Assembly: GCA_029959085.1 (NCBI GenBank)
Contig: JARWIR010000016.1
Coordinates: forward strand, 24,809,499 to 24,873,498
Direction: 5' to 3'
DNA length: 64,000 bases
Origin: Nemophila menziesii
Lineage: Eukaryota; Streptophyta; Magnoliopsida; Boraginales; Hydrophyllaceae
This document shows, piece by piece, positions 35,002 to 46,313 of this stretch. Position 1 is the first letter of the stretch. Every line of letters starts with the position of its first letter. The translations under genes were made by a program, and so were the position numbers. The notes beneath the pieces are model-generated. The model was not told where the DNA came from, searched no databases, and saw only the letters and a list, made by a program, of their open reading frames with translations.

Positions 35002-35230
35002 GTATTTTTTTCTAAACAAATTTCAGAAACAACTTATTTTCTTTTTGTTTGACAACTTCACGAAGACATTTGTAACATTACTCACCTTCGCCCTTATCCA
35101 TCCTCTCTGCCTCACCGGCCACCGCCACACCACCTCCGTCTTGCCGCTACTGCACAAGAAAACCGCAGCAACTCGAGGACCATTCTCCACCATCATCAAC
35201 CGGCATGGCGAAGAATCCAAATTAAGGTAA

Positions 35231-36132
35231 AATGAATTGTTTTTAATATAATATCATCACTTTAACAATTCTTCAGGATTATCTGAATTATATTTGTATA
35301 CATATATGGCCATTAATATGACCGTTGGAAGCCTTTTACTGAATGAGAAGTGATGTGCTAAGAGTAGCCTTTTCATGTTAGAGTGGGAAATTTGGTCTTA
35401 TACTGATGCAGTAGATATCCATATGACACAACTGCTGGACACCTGTTGGTGAGTTAATTATGGTTGAATTTATGTTTTTTTTGGGTGAACCGGCCCATCC
35501 TTTTGGAACATAATTATTAAATTACTCATAAGTTTTATTAGTTTGTGGTGGTAAAAGTAATGGTAATTTGCACAAATCGTAAACTTTTTTCTTTTGGTTG
35601 ACAAAATTGTGACGGAGCTTTGATTTTTTTTTTTCAATTCAATTATGTGACAAAATGGTTCTAAGTGAATATATTTTGTGTATTTGATATGTTTTACTGC
35701 AAATGGAAGAGTTCCATGAATATCATGCAAGTGAATAATTTGTGTGTTTGATAGGTGTACTTATATATTATTGAGTTGATAATTTTTTCTAGCATAGTAT
35801 TAAATGTCGAAGTGGAGTAAATATAAATGTATATATGTATGTAATCTGATTAAATGTGATGTATGTAGAAACAGTGTTAGAGAAACGAAACAGTTAGGAA
35901 TAAACTTTTTGATCTATGGTATGGTTATAAATGTGATTTAGTATATTAATTGTGGGTTCTTTAGTGCAATAAAACAGATTCAGTTGGGAATTTTGACTTT
36001 ATTGCATTATATGTTTCTATCTAATGCAAAATGACCTATATTGTATGATAGTATATATAATGCTGGCTTATTATGCTCTTTTCAAGAGGAAAATTTAGCG
36101 AGCTTATTTCAACATTATGTTCTTCTATGCAG
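35231..36132 (+). other. Intron-like AT-rich DNA of the DnaJ pseudogene, unit 1
   Basis: Between the first and second exon remnants. Open minus-strand frames here are not conserved as protein. Counterparts are 49450-50355 and 62029-62928. Confidence 0.5.
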
Positions 36133-36308
36133 TTTCTCAAACAAGGTTAGACTCTCAAGTAAGAGATCATTTAAACAAAGAGAAGATTATTTAATTGTTA
36201 AAGCTTACAGAGTAAGTTTCTTATTACTTTATCCCTTACTCAATACTTTTATTCTAATTTTATTTTCGTGTGACATTTTTGCTTTCATGATTTTACAGGA
36301 TTATTATG

Positions 36309-37845
36309 TGGTGTCAACTAAGGTGTGATATAAATATGATAATAAAATATGGAATAACGATGCACTAACACCCTAGACTAAACACGATACTGCAAGTATT
36401 ACAGGACGTATGCAAGTTTTAATGATAAGAAGATCCGTTCCTTAGAGACTTAAATCAGAATAGTAATAATTAATTAAAAGACAAAAAAAAAATATGATTG
36501 AGGATGAGATTAATAAATAAATAAAACAAAAGACAAGTAATTAAATATGAAAGATTTAAGATGAGAGAATATAGCTCATGTTTTACTAGTATGCTCTAAT
36601 CCTTCTAAATCTTCTATATGTTTATAAGGGTGATAATAACTCTTAGATAAGTAGTCAAAATTCAGAATTCCTCCCTACCTCCGTCAAGGCGGACTAGGAT
36701 GGCGACCTCACAATCACGAGGGGACTTAAATAGGGTGCTCCTACGCAACTAGGTTCCTAAATGAGACTGGCCTTCTATGATGATCGGTGATTAAATTAAA
36801 CCCTAATGACTATCTAGCTAGGCAAGCCCGTCAGGATCACTACGCACACTAGACGTTTATGTGGTGTTTCAATAATTAGACACCCATTCCAGGTGACCAT
36901 CTAACTACTATTAGCACATCCCTGAATTGATCAGGTTTAAGATAGATAATAAATCAAAGCACATAAAACAAATATATAGTTAAGCAGCTAGAATCAATTT
37001 AAAATATATAATTTCCAAAGAAACTTAGATAGAAAGAAATAGAATTCATAGATTATACAAATGCAAAAAACCAAGCTATGGGAAATTTAGTTCATGCATG
37101 AGGAAATAAACTAAAATAAAGATACATGATTGTCATCTTGCCCTCTTGAATAACTCTAATGATAAATAAAACTTATGAACTAGTTGTGGGTGGCAAGGAA
37201 TAAACCTATGCCTTGGAACTGAGCAAGGATGTGTTTACAAAGGTTAAAGGGTGCATTTATAGAGGTTTAGGAAGCCCTAAAATGTTTTCTTGGAGCGGAA
37301 GACAAGTAATTGGACTTCTAGTCCAACTCAAATGCGTAACCCTAAAATATAGAAAAGGTAATAACCTGTTGTAATTTTTTTTGGCACGTAACTCCTTCAA
37401 TACATCTCTGATTGACGTGTTCTTTATATCAAAACTAATCGTCTCGGAAAGCTTTATAACTTTGCTTCAGACCATTCTTCCAAATGCTCATCCAATCTTG
37501 AGTTATGATCACTTTTGTAGACGTATCTAGTTAAATTCAGATTTACTTGGCAACTTTATCTTTCCATACTTATCTTTTCCTTCCTTTATCTCCTATTTCC
37601 ATCATTATTTTCTTTCCTTTATCTCTTGGAATTTATTTGGTATCTAATTAATTACCATATATCTTTAAAGCTTCACAATTAACAAACGATTAAACCAAAT
37701 ATGCTCTAAAAATAACAAATCATCAAATCAAGACAAGAAATAAGAAAATACAATAATACATGTAAAAATCGACTAGAAGACTTCCTAAAACACCAAAAAT
37801 GATGTCTCCAATTAAGATTAAATCATCACAAATCGGGAAACATCA
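36309..37845 (-). mobile_element. Solo LTR in the J-domain exon, unit 1
   Basis: 1537 bp from TGGTGTCAACTAAGG to GAAACATCA, with target duplication TTATG (36304-36308 and 37846-37850). Removing it joins DYY to DVLG in frame. LTR-like inner words (CACCCTAGACT, CAAGTATTACAGGACG) relate it to the A and B LTRs. No internal region remains. Confidence 0.88.
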
Positions 37846-37850
37846 TTATG

Positions 37851-38452
37851 ATGTCCTTGGTGTATTAAAAAATTCCAACAAACCAGATATCAAAAGTGGT
37901 AAATATATTTTTTCTCATCTTTAATATTCAGCTTATCTAAAGCTTGCTTCCCGATGTAAATAAGTAAGTTTTACATAACCAAACTTTTAATTTTCACTTC
38001 ATTTGGTATTTATATAAACTTTTTCTTTCAGGGAACCCAGACCAGAACAAAAGTTCAAGGAAATAAGTAATGCATACGAGGTAAAGTAAATTAAATCTCT
38101 GATATATGAAAGGAAAGAAATGTAGAAAAATAATATTGGATAATTAAAAAGAATTAGGTAAAAGGATTAGTTAATATAAAAGAAAGGAAAAGATATTTAA
38201 AAAATTAATATTTTGTCGAATTTTAATTAAATATTATTTTTTATGTCATAATAATTTAATAATTTTGAACTATGAACCATTTATGTGAAATATATGGAAA
38301 GATTTAATTTTAAAAGGTAGAATGATTAGTGAATATATATGAGAAGATTTAATTTTATAAGTGAGAATAAAATCAATTAATGTCATTTATGTAAAAGGAG
38401 TGAATTAAAAAAAGGGTAACAAGCGATCCTGCCCCTGTCCCATCTTTTATAT
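37851..38452 (+). other. J-domain exon tail and AT-rich flank, unit 1
   Basis: Holds the last three DnaJ exon remnants, then about 370 bp of AT-rich DNA without recognised features up to the nested MITEs. Confidence 0.5.
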
Positions 38453-39269
38453 ATTGTTTGGATTTAGTTTTGTAAAAGAAAACAAAGGAAATGATAGGAA
38501 TAATTTTTCCTTTCCTTTGTTTGAATTCGATTTTCATTTAAAAGAAAGTATTTTAATGGATTGCAGAATCATTTCTTTTTCTTTAAAACGTCAATTACTT
38601 AATCCTTTCATTTTGGAGTCATTTCAAAGGAAAGGAAATGATTATTTTCTTAAAGAGAAAATTCCATTTTTAGGTCAAACGTTTCAAAAATCACATTTTT
38701 AGGCCAAACGTATTAAAAACACCCACTTTAGGCTATTTCACTAATTTTTTGAGATATTTCATAGATTTTAAGGACAATTTGGACATTTTAGATAAAAAAT
38801 TTAGAATGTGACGCGACCGAATAATCATATAGTTTATTTAAAATGTCTAAAACGTCCTTAGAATCAATGAAATATCTCACAAAATTAGTGAAATGGTCTA
38901 AAGATAGGTGTTTGAAATACGTTTGACCTAAAAATGTGACTTTTAAAACGTTTGGCCTAAAAATGTTTTTAGGCCATATGTAATGGCCTAAAAATAGAAT
39001 TTTCTCTTTCTTAAATGTCACAACCAACCTTATAATTTTAATATATAATATTTTTATATAACACAAAAATGGTATAAAGGTATTTTTATGTAAAATAATC
39101 ATTTCCTTTCTTTTAATAATGTGAATCCAAACAAGTGATTTTTTAATTTATTATTTTCTTTTATTAAAATTTTTATAATCCAAACACATATATCACTTTT
39201 ATATCCATTTCTTTAATATTTTTATATTTTTATTATTTTCTTTCCTTTGATAATCTAAATCCAAACAAT
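38453..39269. mobile_element. Outer MITE with ATTGTTTGGATTTAG ends, unit 1
   Basis: Left ATTGTTTGGATTTAG mirrors right CTAAATCCAAACAAT. Interior is rich in CTTTCCTTTG and its complement. It contains the nested element 38655-39006. In unit 2 the left terminus was lost by a small deletion near 52627. Confidence 0.7.
38655..39006. mobile_element. Fold-back element nested in the outer MITE, unit 1
   Basis: 352 bp flanked by the 9-bp duplication TTTCTTAAA (38646-38654 and 39007-39015). It is a near-complete inverted repeat: GAGAAAATTCCATTTTTAGG opposes CTAAAAATAGAATTTTCTC, with repeated TTTTTAGGCCAAACGT words and an ACGCGACCG centre. Confidence 0.8.
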
Positions 39270-39493
39270 GCATTAGTTAAAGAATCATGAGTGAATAAAA
39301 AAATAGCTACTAAAGAACTTTTTCCATAAGAAAATTTCCATATATGCATAAATCACCAAAGAGATACAATATCATAATAAATTCGGGAATTACAAATGGG
39401 ATTATAAAACAATGTCATTTGTCCAACAAGAGACATACTAACAAACTACATAATTTGCAAGAATATTCACTTGTGTTGAAAAATTGAAAAATT

Positions 39494-40141
39494 ATGGGTT
39501 GGGTAAACTATAAAGGGTGTGTAATTTTTGTTTTATTTTTCTTGTTATTGATTGAACAAGGCCTCTTTGCTGCCACCTTCATTTCAGGTTTGTTTAAATT
39601 GTGTTCTTTAGATATCTTCTCAGGTCAAAAAAAAGTATTGGGTTTGTATTAATATATATTTATTTCGTTGTGATGCAGATGGGGTTTTGAACTCTCAGCA
39701 TTCTAGTGGGATGAGCCTTCTGCAGAAGGGGAAATGTAATTTCTTGTCTTTTTCTTATGGGTTACTATTTTCTTAAATACATGAAAATAGAGATAGATTA
39801 GTTATTTTATAAAATTATATAACGGTAAAGATTATTGTATTCGATCATAGAATAATCTCAAACTTTTACTTTATTTGTTCACAGCTTGCCCCGTGGACTT
39901 TAAACACCAGAATTATGCAATCATCACGAGCAAATGCAAAGGGCCAAATTACGTAGCTAAACTTTGTTGTCAGGCGTTTAAAGATTTTGCTTGCCCTTTT
40001 GCCGCCCAGTTGAATGACTTAAGTAACCATTGTGCTGAAATAATGTTTATCTATATAAACAAGGCTGGGAATTACCCAGGAGGGCTTTTCTTCGATTTGT
40101 GCAAGGGTGATAAAAAGGGGCTTGCATGCCCCAGCAAATAG
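39494..40141 (+). CDS. LORELEI-like (LLG) secreted protein, copy 2, three exons
   Basis: Exons 39494-39587, 39679-39735 and 39885-40141 splice in frame to 135 residues. The signal peptide, short linker and eight-cysteine domain are as in copy 1, and the exon 3 protein is identical to copy 1 apart from the residue at the splice junction. Identical coding between copies whose flanks carry many differences means recent duplication, gene conversion or constraint. The protein again ends just after LACPSK with no GPI-signal tail. Start: the ATG at 39494 opens the signal peptide and is positionally conserved in all three copies. It lies right of the nested MITEs of unit 1 and starts unit 2 of the array. 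Confidence 0.86.
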
Positions 40142-40360
40142 ATCTTCTACTACAAAAATTACGGTTAAAATGATATGTAATTCACCCGAGCATTGGTGTT
40201 TGTAGTGGTTTTTCTAGTGTTGTTTTTGCATTTATATAGTCTCGACGGTCGTTTGTTCTTAGTCTATTATACCTTCTTGATAAATTATGTATCTGGATTT
40301 TGACCTTTAAGTAATGGTTCATTATTACTTATTGAATATTTTAATCATTTTAAATTAATT

Positions 40361-40516
40361 GAGGAAAGATGACACCTCACTCAAGTATATAAAAGAAAAA
40401 ACAACATTAGTAATAAAAATTAAAAAATATAACCTACACTGTATTCGTCTAAGCGTTTACATTCACCGGCCATGAAGCCTAAACATCCTTAACTATGACC
40501 ATCTATCAAGCATACT
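40361..40516 (-). other. Micro-inverted segment, unit 2 orientation
   Basis: Begins GAGGAAAGATGACACC and ends ATCAAGCATACTC, and is the reverse complement of 1111-1264 with only a few substitutions. The inner landmark TTCACCGGCCATGAAGCC is the complement of GGCTTCATGGCCGGTGAA in unit 1. Confidence 0.85.
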
Positions 40517-40725
40517 CATCCATGGCCATCGAGCAAGCCCAAATATCCATATTTGTGGCCATCGATTAGTTCTCAAGCATTCATAAACATGGCTATTGAT
40601 CAAGCCCAAACATCCATGGCCATTGATCAGTTCCCAAACATCCATAGCCATCGATCACTGTCCAAGCATTTATATTCATCTCCATCGATCAATTTCCGAG
40701 CATCCATATCCATTGAGTTGATTGT
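40517..40725 (+). repeat. Minisatellite, long allele (unit 2)
   Basis: Five to six degenerate copies of a roughly 38-bp motif of the type GGCCATTGATCAGTTCC followed by an AAACATCCAT-like word. It matches the unit 1 array with extra repeats next to the inversion breakpoint. Confidence 0.72.
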
Positions 40726-41025
40726 ATAAGGTGTGCTACCCTTATCTAAATAGTTTTCGTGGATAATTGATGTGATAATCCTGAATGTTATGACCGATAG
40801 TTTCCTTTAGCTTTTAACTCCAAATTTTTTAACTTACATTCATTCTCCTCAACCATTTCAGATGCCTAGTTTGTCTACCAAAAATTTCAAAACTCAGAAA
40901 GTTAATTGCACTGTTTTTCCTTATATCTATTTTTTTGGACAAGGGCAGATATATCTATATAATTTTTCTTCGTTGTGAAAATATTGGAGTTGTATATAAT
41001 TTGATGTTCCAATTACAATGTACAG

Positions 41026-41362
41026 GCTGAACAGAGAAGAGTGGACTCCTACAAGCAGATTGAGATACAATAAGGGACGCAATATCTTGTACTACAATCT
41101 AGGTTCATGCTGGGATAATAAAAAAAATATCAAGTATCTAATTTTGTTTAACTTAACATCTATTCCTAATTTTCTAAATGTTAATATATGCCGTAATTAA
41201 TTTGAAGATGAAAATTAGAGATTTGTATTATTTTCAGGTTTATCCCAAGTCTTGGACACAATTTACATGACATTGGACAATGTGGGAATAAGGAATATAT
41301 GCTCCAAAAATTGGGCTCGTCGGTACCTTTGACAACAGTTTTATCTACGTGTGTACTCGCCA
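41026..41362 (+). pseudogene. SKU5-like (SKS) multicopper-oxidase pseudogene fragment, unit 2
   Basis: Same two exon remnants as in unit 1 (41026-41102 and 41238-41362). Here the intron acceptor TTTTCAG is intact, but a two-base deletion in the YNLRD stretch shifts the first exon. The second exon shares the frameshift after YPKSWT and the TGA before QQF, so those two lesions predate the duplication. The fragment is absent from unit 3, where the region is deleted. Confidence 0.75.
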
Positions 41363-41419
41363 ATAATATTTTCCTATATTGATCTCATTTTTTGAATCTA
41401 ATAATATAATAATATCAAG

Positions 41420-42060
41420 TATCTAAAGGAGTGGTCTCCGAAATACTTGGAAATACTTGGATGCACATGACAAGCTGGAAGGAAGTTACCTCAAGCTTAT
41501 TGTCTTATTCTTTTTATCTCATCAGTTCACTAAATTTACCATCAGTAATTTTTTTATCTGTAATTTTGGTCTTACTTAAACTTATCAATCAATTCAATTG
41601 AGTGGCTCGTCTTGTGAAGATTGATTTAAGGACTAAAAATTTCAAGTGTTCATATTTATTAAATCTAGAGAATTTTTAAATATATGATACATCAGGCCTA
41701 TTAAGTTAAGATATTTAAGCTTAAAAAAAATTATTATTGGTCTGATATTTTGTGTCTCAGATTCAAATTTGGTCATTTTTACATGTGTGAAAGATTGGTA
41801 TATGGGAACATCTGGTGTATTTTTGCATCTGTATTGGAAACCCAATATATGTTCTTCGTGTCCTTCGAAATCAGATGCAATTGTACGTCTTTCTAGAGGG
41901 TTATCCGAAGAAAATGGTGGGTCTTCATCTTTCGAGGGACGTAAATTGTGGTTGTGATTACACTATATCTTTATAGGATGAGTTTATTGTTTATCTAATA
42001 TCACAGTGTAAAAGCAAGTTTCTATCTGATATTCATGGAGGTTGGTTTACAGGTTACATT
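41420..42060 (+). other. Unrecognised exon-like debris, unit 2
   Basis: Uninterrupted counterpart of 2072-4597 without the MULE-like and LINE insertions. It shows the intact target sites of both MULE-like copies and the LINE. No gene could be identified. Confidence 0.4.
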
Positions 42061-43058
42061 TATGTGAGTGAGAGAAACTCAAGTGCACATGGTGGAAAGT
42101 CCTTAATATAATCAAATTTTGCAGAAAATTTAAAGCATTATTAGTTGCAAGATTGATGGTTGTACAAGGTTTGTGGTGAGCAATCAAACAGTAAAAATGC
42201 TGAGAATTGGTATTTGCTTGAGGTGATGAAGTGAATCATACTGAGATAGTTATGTTAGAAAGTTTGTGATGAATTGCAGTAAGAGTTTTTTCTTTACATT
42301 CTAGTCCCTCTAGTTTTGTAAATCTCCTTTTCGACGATCTTTGAGGTTTCTGTATTATAAAGGGACGCTCTTGAGTTGTAAACGAGTTTGTGTTAATCAT
42401 TAATATACTGAAGCAATATTTAACTCTGAAAAATGTTTTCACTTTCACAATCAAATTGTAATCTTGTGTGAAGAAAACATAAAAACAGATAAATTACACG
42501 TCGGATTCTTTTACAGATTATTTCATCCAAATGAACAGGTCACAAGTTTGAAAGAACTGAGATGAAGAATAATTAATCAAAAGCATAGTCGAATATCATT
42601 AGTAAGGGAATACAATGTGATTGTATATAATAAACTAATAAAAAAATAAGCAAGACACTGAAGATTCTCTTGTTGATGGAAAGAGCGTTAATCGTAGCTG
42701 GTGTGAATGTTATTACTTTGAGTATTGAGTTACGTACTAGATAGCAGTGTATAGCTAAAGACCACTGAGACGATCCATGTTTTGTTCGGGCTGTCTTCTT
42801 GTACTCCTAGAAGACACTCATTTGACTTGCACACAAACTAGCAGAGGAGATGAATTTATCGAGACAACCTTTAATTCAATTATGGACCATTATAGGCCCA
42901 CTGAGGCAAAATGGTCGCTTACTCTGGTCGACTTGTGGCGACCCTTTAGAGATTTGGTGAAACGGCAATGTCACACTAAGACAAGGATGGAAGAAGCATG
43001 GACCTTTGAAGAAGTGGGGTTTTATTCTTTATACATATGACCATTTGCGGAAGATCGT
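42061..43058 (+). other. Module DNA with an 87-codon open frame, unit 2
   Basis: Counterpart of 5230-6229. The frame at 42777-43040 is open (contains IMDHYRPTEAKWSLTLVDLW) and ends YSLYI. The same frame is broken in unit 1 (TGA after VDLW). It is an unrecognised, probably decayed exon. Confidence 0.35.
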
Positions 43059-43657
43059 TCTGAAATTTCTTGAAAGCACTAGTCACTTGGGTAACTTGTG
43101 TTCCCAATATCTTCATTGTAGCAAATGTTCGTTGAATCTTTTGTCATTTATCTGCATATTGTCTTGAGTTAAAGATCAGAGATCTTGCATTGTTTTCTGA
43201 AAATCAAATCCAGATGCTTCTTGTGGATGTTGTAGCATGACTTTCTCAGCTAAACTATCGGCATAACATTATAGGTTGGTTGAGGTGGTGGTGATGGCTT
43301 GTTATAACCTGAGCCCCCTTGAAAAGGTTCTTGAGATCTCTATTGGAAATTATTGTTTGAGGTTGTGGTTGGTAAGAATTACCTTGATTCACGACCCAAT
43401 TCGGATTAGACCATTGCGTACTCGGGTGATTGCGATTACCACACTGTTCATTCCATCAATTTTGATATGAAATAAACTAATTCCGGGTTGCCTTCACACT
43501 TTCTCATACATGATTGTTGACCTCACAACGCGGACAACCTTGTACTTCTTGCACTTCTTTCATCTCAATTGGCTTCTGTTGGAAACCTTTTCAAATAGTA
43601 AGTGACATATATTTCATTTGATTCTCCATTGCGGATATTTTCGCTTCTATAACAGTT

Positions 43658-44152
43658 TCACCATCTAATTTCAGCGTGCCCTTTGGTATTTTTAATGGGA
43701 GCTCGCGACTCTGGCCAACTCCTTTCTATTTCATCTATTCGTGCCACACTAGCTGCAACTTCTATAGGATCCATGGACTCAAAACCTCCTCTTCTAAGAT
43801 TATCTACCCTCAATATTCCCTTGACATTGATGCCTTGGTTGAAGATAACTGATTGAAATGTTATGGTGTAACCATGAAGTGGACATCTAGATAATTTATG
43901 TTGGGATTTTGTCCATGCCTCTCCTACACTCTCGCCATTCTCTTGGCGAAAACTTGCAAGTACCATTTGATACTTCATTCTCATACTTTTCGGACGATAA
44001 GGATCAAAGAAATTGACTTGTAACTTATCGTATGACGTAATTGAATCCGATGGTTGACTATCTAACCGTTCACTAGCACCTCCGGTCAAGAAAAACATAA
44101 ACATGAAGTATACAGCTGATCGATGTAATGCCTTGAGTAATGTAGGCATCAC
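43658..44152 (-). pseudogene. Gag fragment of element C, unit 2
   Basis: Same 164-codon open stretch as in unit 1 with a handful of replacements (for example TGGASERLD and PYRPKSM). It is preceded on the right by the same frameshifted QICDAY-type start. Capsid-type gag of a Ty3/gypsy element, with no pol behind it. To its left the degenerate zinc-knuckle region extends to about 43060. Confidence 0.75.
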
Positions 44153-44674
44153 AAATTTGCATAAACTTCTGAATCGACCTCAAGGATCTTGCTGTGTTGC
44201 ACCACTATAGTGTCCAAAGCTCAAAAAATGACAAAGCATTACCCTGATAGGGCTTGAATTTCGCAACTTGGATCACGGGAGGGCGAATCCATGTTGGTTG
44301 TACTCGAAAAGATGCTCCCAAACCAGGAAGACCTTGTTCAAGGCGTTGATTAATAGGTGGATTTTCTCCTTGTAGGCGTATTACTTGGGGGATTTGATTT
44401 TGTTGATTGTTCTTCCCAAGTGGTACATTGCTTTCTAATACTCATTGATCTACGACCTCAGTCATCGATTATTTTATCTTTTTCTCTCTTTGTCTCTTCT
44501 TCTAAGCTCAGAATAAGCTCCCCGGATCCACAACCATACACCAACACCTTGAAAGAAATCTGAAAGAGACAAAACAAAACAAGCGCAAAACTTAAAAAAA
44601 CTACTAAACACTACTACACTATAACTATACAAAATAACTAACTAGAAAAATCCCCGGCAGCTGCGCCAAGTATT

Positions 44675-45342
44675 TGTGGTGGAAAAGGTATGATTATATA
44701 GCATATAAATAAATATAATAAAGTAACACATACCCTCAACTACTACGAAAAACTCACTGCAAGTGCACATATTGTTTGCAATTTATAGTTGATAAATTAA
44801 GTTTGTTCGCAGGAATTTAGTCTGTTAGATCGACTTGTGTTTAGATGGGAAGAGTATTAGTTTTTAATTGTTTAACTAAAATACATATAAAGAGATAGAT
44901 GTTTGTTTGGTTTTCATATAAGGATTTAAAGATAATAATTAAACTAATCCAATAAATAAAATACTAAGATTGGAGATGAGAGATGTAGTTTAGGTCTGCT
45001 AGTATGCAACTATCCTTCTAAATTATTATTCTAATTATAAAGGGTAATTTGAGCAAATATAAATAGACTTGGTTCCATAATCCTTCTAACTCCCGCAAGG
45101 ATAGTTTAGAAGGCAACCTCAACACTACCAAGGGACTTGGGTAAGAGGACCTTGCGCAGAGATCAGTGATGAAAATCTAACCCTATTGACTATCAAGGAA
45201 AGCCTGTTAGGATCAATACCGCACACTAGACGATTATGTGGTGTTTTCTATAATTAAATGCCTCGTCCGGGTGATAATCCAACTACTAAGAGAAGTCCTA
45301 AGATTGGCCAAATCAAGGGCTGGAATAAGTCAAGCACATAAT

Positions 45343-45410
<68 letters not shown>

Positions 45411-46313
45411 GAAAGCTCTATCAATTGTCTGTTACTTTCACAAATAACATAGAATATAAAAATACAATTCAAGGATTATACATAGAGCACCCCAAGCAAT
45501 GGAAAATTTAGTTCATAGCTAAATAAATAAAACTAAAGAATAAATAGAATAGAAACATAGTTAAGCTATATATATAATACAATTTACCCTAATGGTATAA
45601 CGGAAGGATCGAGAAGAGGAGTTTGTGACTATCCAACTCATTGTCTTCCTCTACAAGTCAACTTGCTTCTCTGGATGATCTCTAAGTGTAATATTGATTA
45701 GAGACTGATAAAGGTCATGTTTACAAATGTAATAAGTCGTATATATAGGTGTTATGTCGAATTCTAGGTCATATGCCAAGTCTTGGAGTCCTAATCCAAC
45801 TCCAATTCGTATTCCTTATTAATTAGGACTGGTTGACCTTTGGAGTTTGTAAAATTTAAAACTCTTTTGTTGCAACTCCAAATCTAGTGATCTTACTATC
45901 GAAACGACCGAAAGTCAAAGAGCTTTCCAAATATAAAAGGACTCATTCAAATTCCTTGTCGATTTTGTGCAACATCAAGAATACTACTCGTCTTCATAGT
46001 TGCACAACAACTTTTGGCAGCTTTTGCACTTCCCTAAATCCAGTTTCTTTCCTTTTAGCTCTTGATTTTGACTAGTATATTCTTTAATTAACTACTTAAT
46101 ATTTATTTGGCACCTAATATCATCATTATATCAAAAATCTTCACATTAAATACATAAATTACACTAGAAACGCTCTAAAAGTAATAAACCTCCAAATCAA
46201 GGCAGGAATTAAGAAAATAACCATTAATAGGAAAAAGTATTTCAACTAAGAATTTAATACACCTAAAACAATGTCTCATGAATAGATTAATTTCTCACAA
46301 ATATGGAGACATA
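44675..46313 (-). mobile_element. LTR of element C, unit 2
   Basis: Same LTR without the fold-back insertion, about 1.64 kb. The primer site sits at 44650-44668. A (CA)n(TA)n tract is at about 45343-45406. Confidence 0.75.

Larger units (their letters stand above)
35045..38080 (+). pseudogene. Chloroplast-type DnaJ (J-domain) pseudogene, unit 1
   Basis: Five consecutive exon remnants keep splice phase. They are about 35045-35229 (transit-peptide-like), 36133-36211 (ends LIVKAYR), 36299-37898 split by the solo LTR (DYYDVLGV, then KNSNKPDIKS), 37932-37963 (AYLKLA, then PDVNK in another frame) and 38032-38080 (EQKFKEISNAYE). These match a J domain of the plastid DJA type, an Hsp70 co-chaperone. 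Breaks: no ATG opens the first exon; a 1.5-kb LTR sits inside the DYYDVLG codons; a deletion with frameshift removes the RxYH before PD, so the essential HPD motif is lost; nothing after the J domain is present. Confidence 0.78.
218..39493 (+). repeat. Array unit 1 (LLG start to next LLG start), 39.3 kb
   Basis: First unit of the long-period tandem array. All module landmarks of unit 2 are present in the same order and orientation: LLG, SKU5-like remnant, gag fragment with LTR, degenerate repeats, MITE, DnaJ pseudogene with solo LTR, nested MITEs. The extra ~25 kb relative to unit 2 is accounted for by the MULE-like pair, LINE, fold-back element, 1.9-kb duplication and the Athila block. Confidence 0.85.

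Noticed and set aside
35204..35224. ATG GCG AAG start for the DnaJ gene
   Set aside because: This ATG is in another frame and stops after six codons. The frame that continues into the J domain has no ATG.
38454..38702. 82-codon ORF before the third DnaJ region
   Set aside because: It is entirely within the nested MITEs.
41440..41470. GAAATACTTG doubled in unit 2, as an excision footprint of the MULE-like element
   Set aside because: The doubled word is explained by the pre-insertion site already containing TTGGAAATA. Unit 1 shows the same words on both sides of the insertion.
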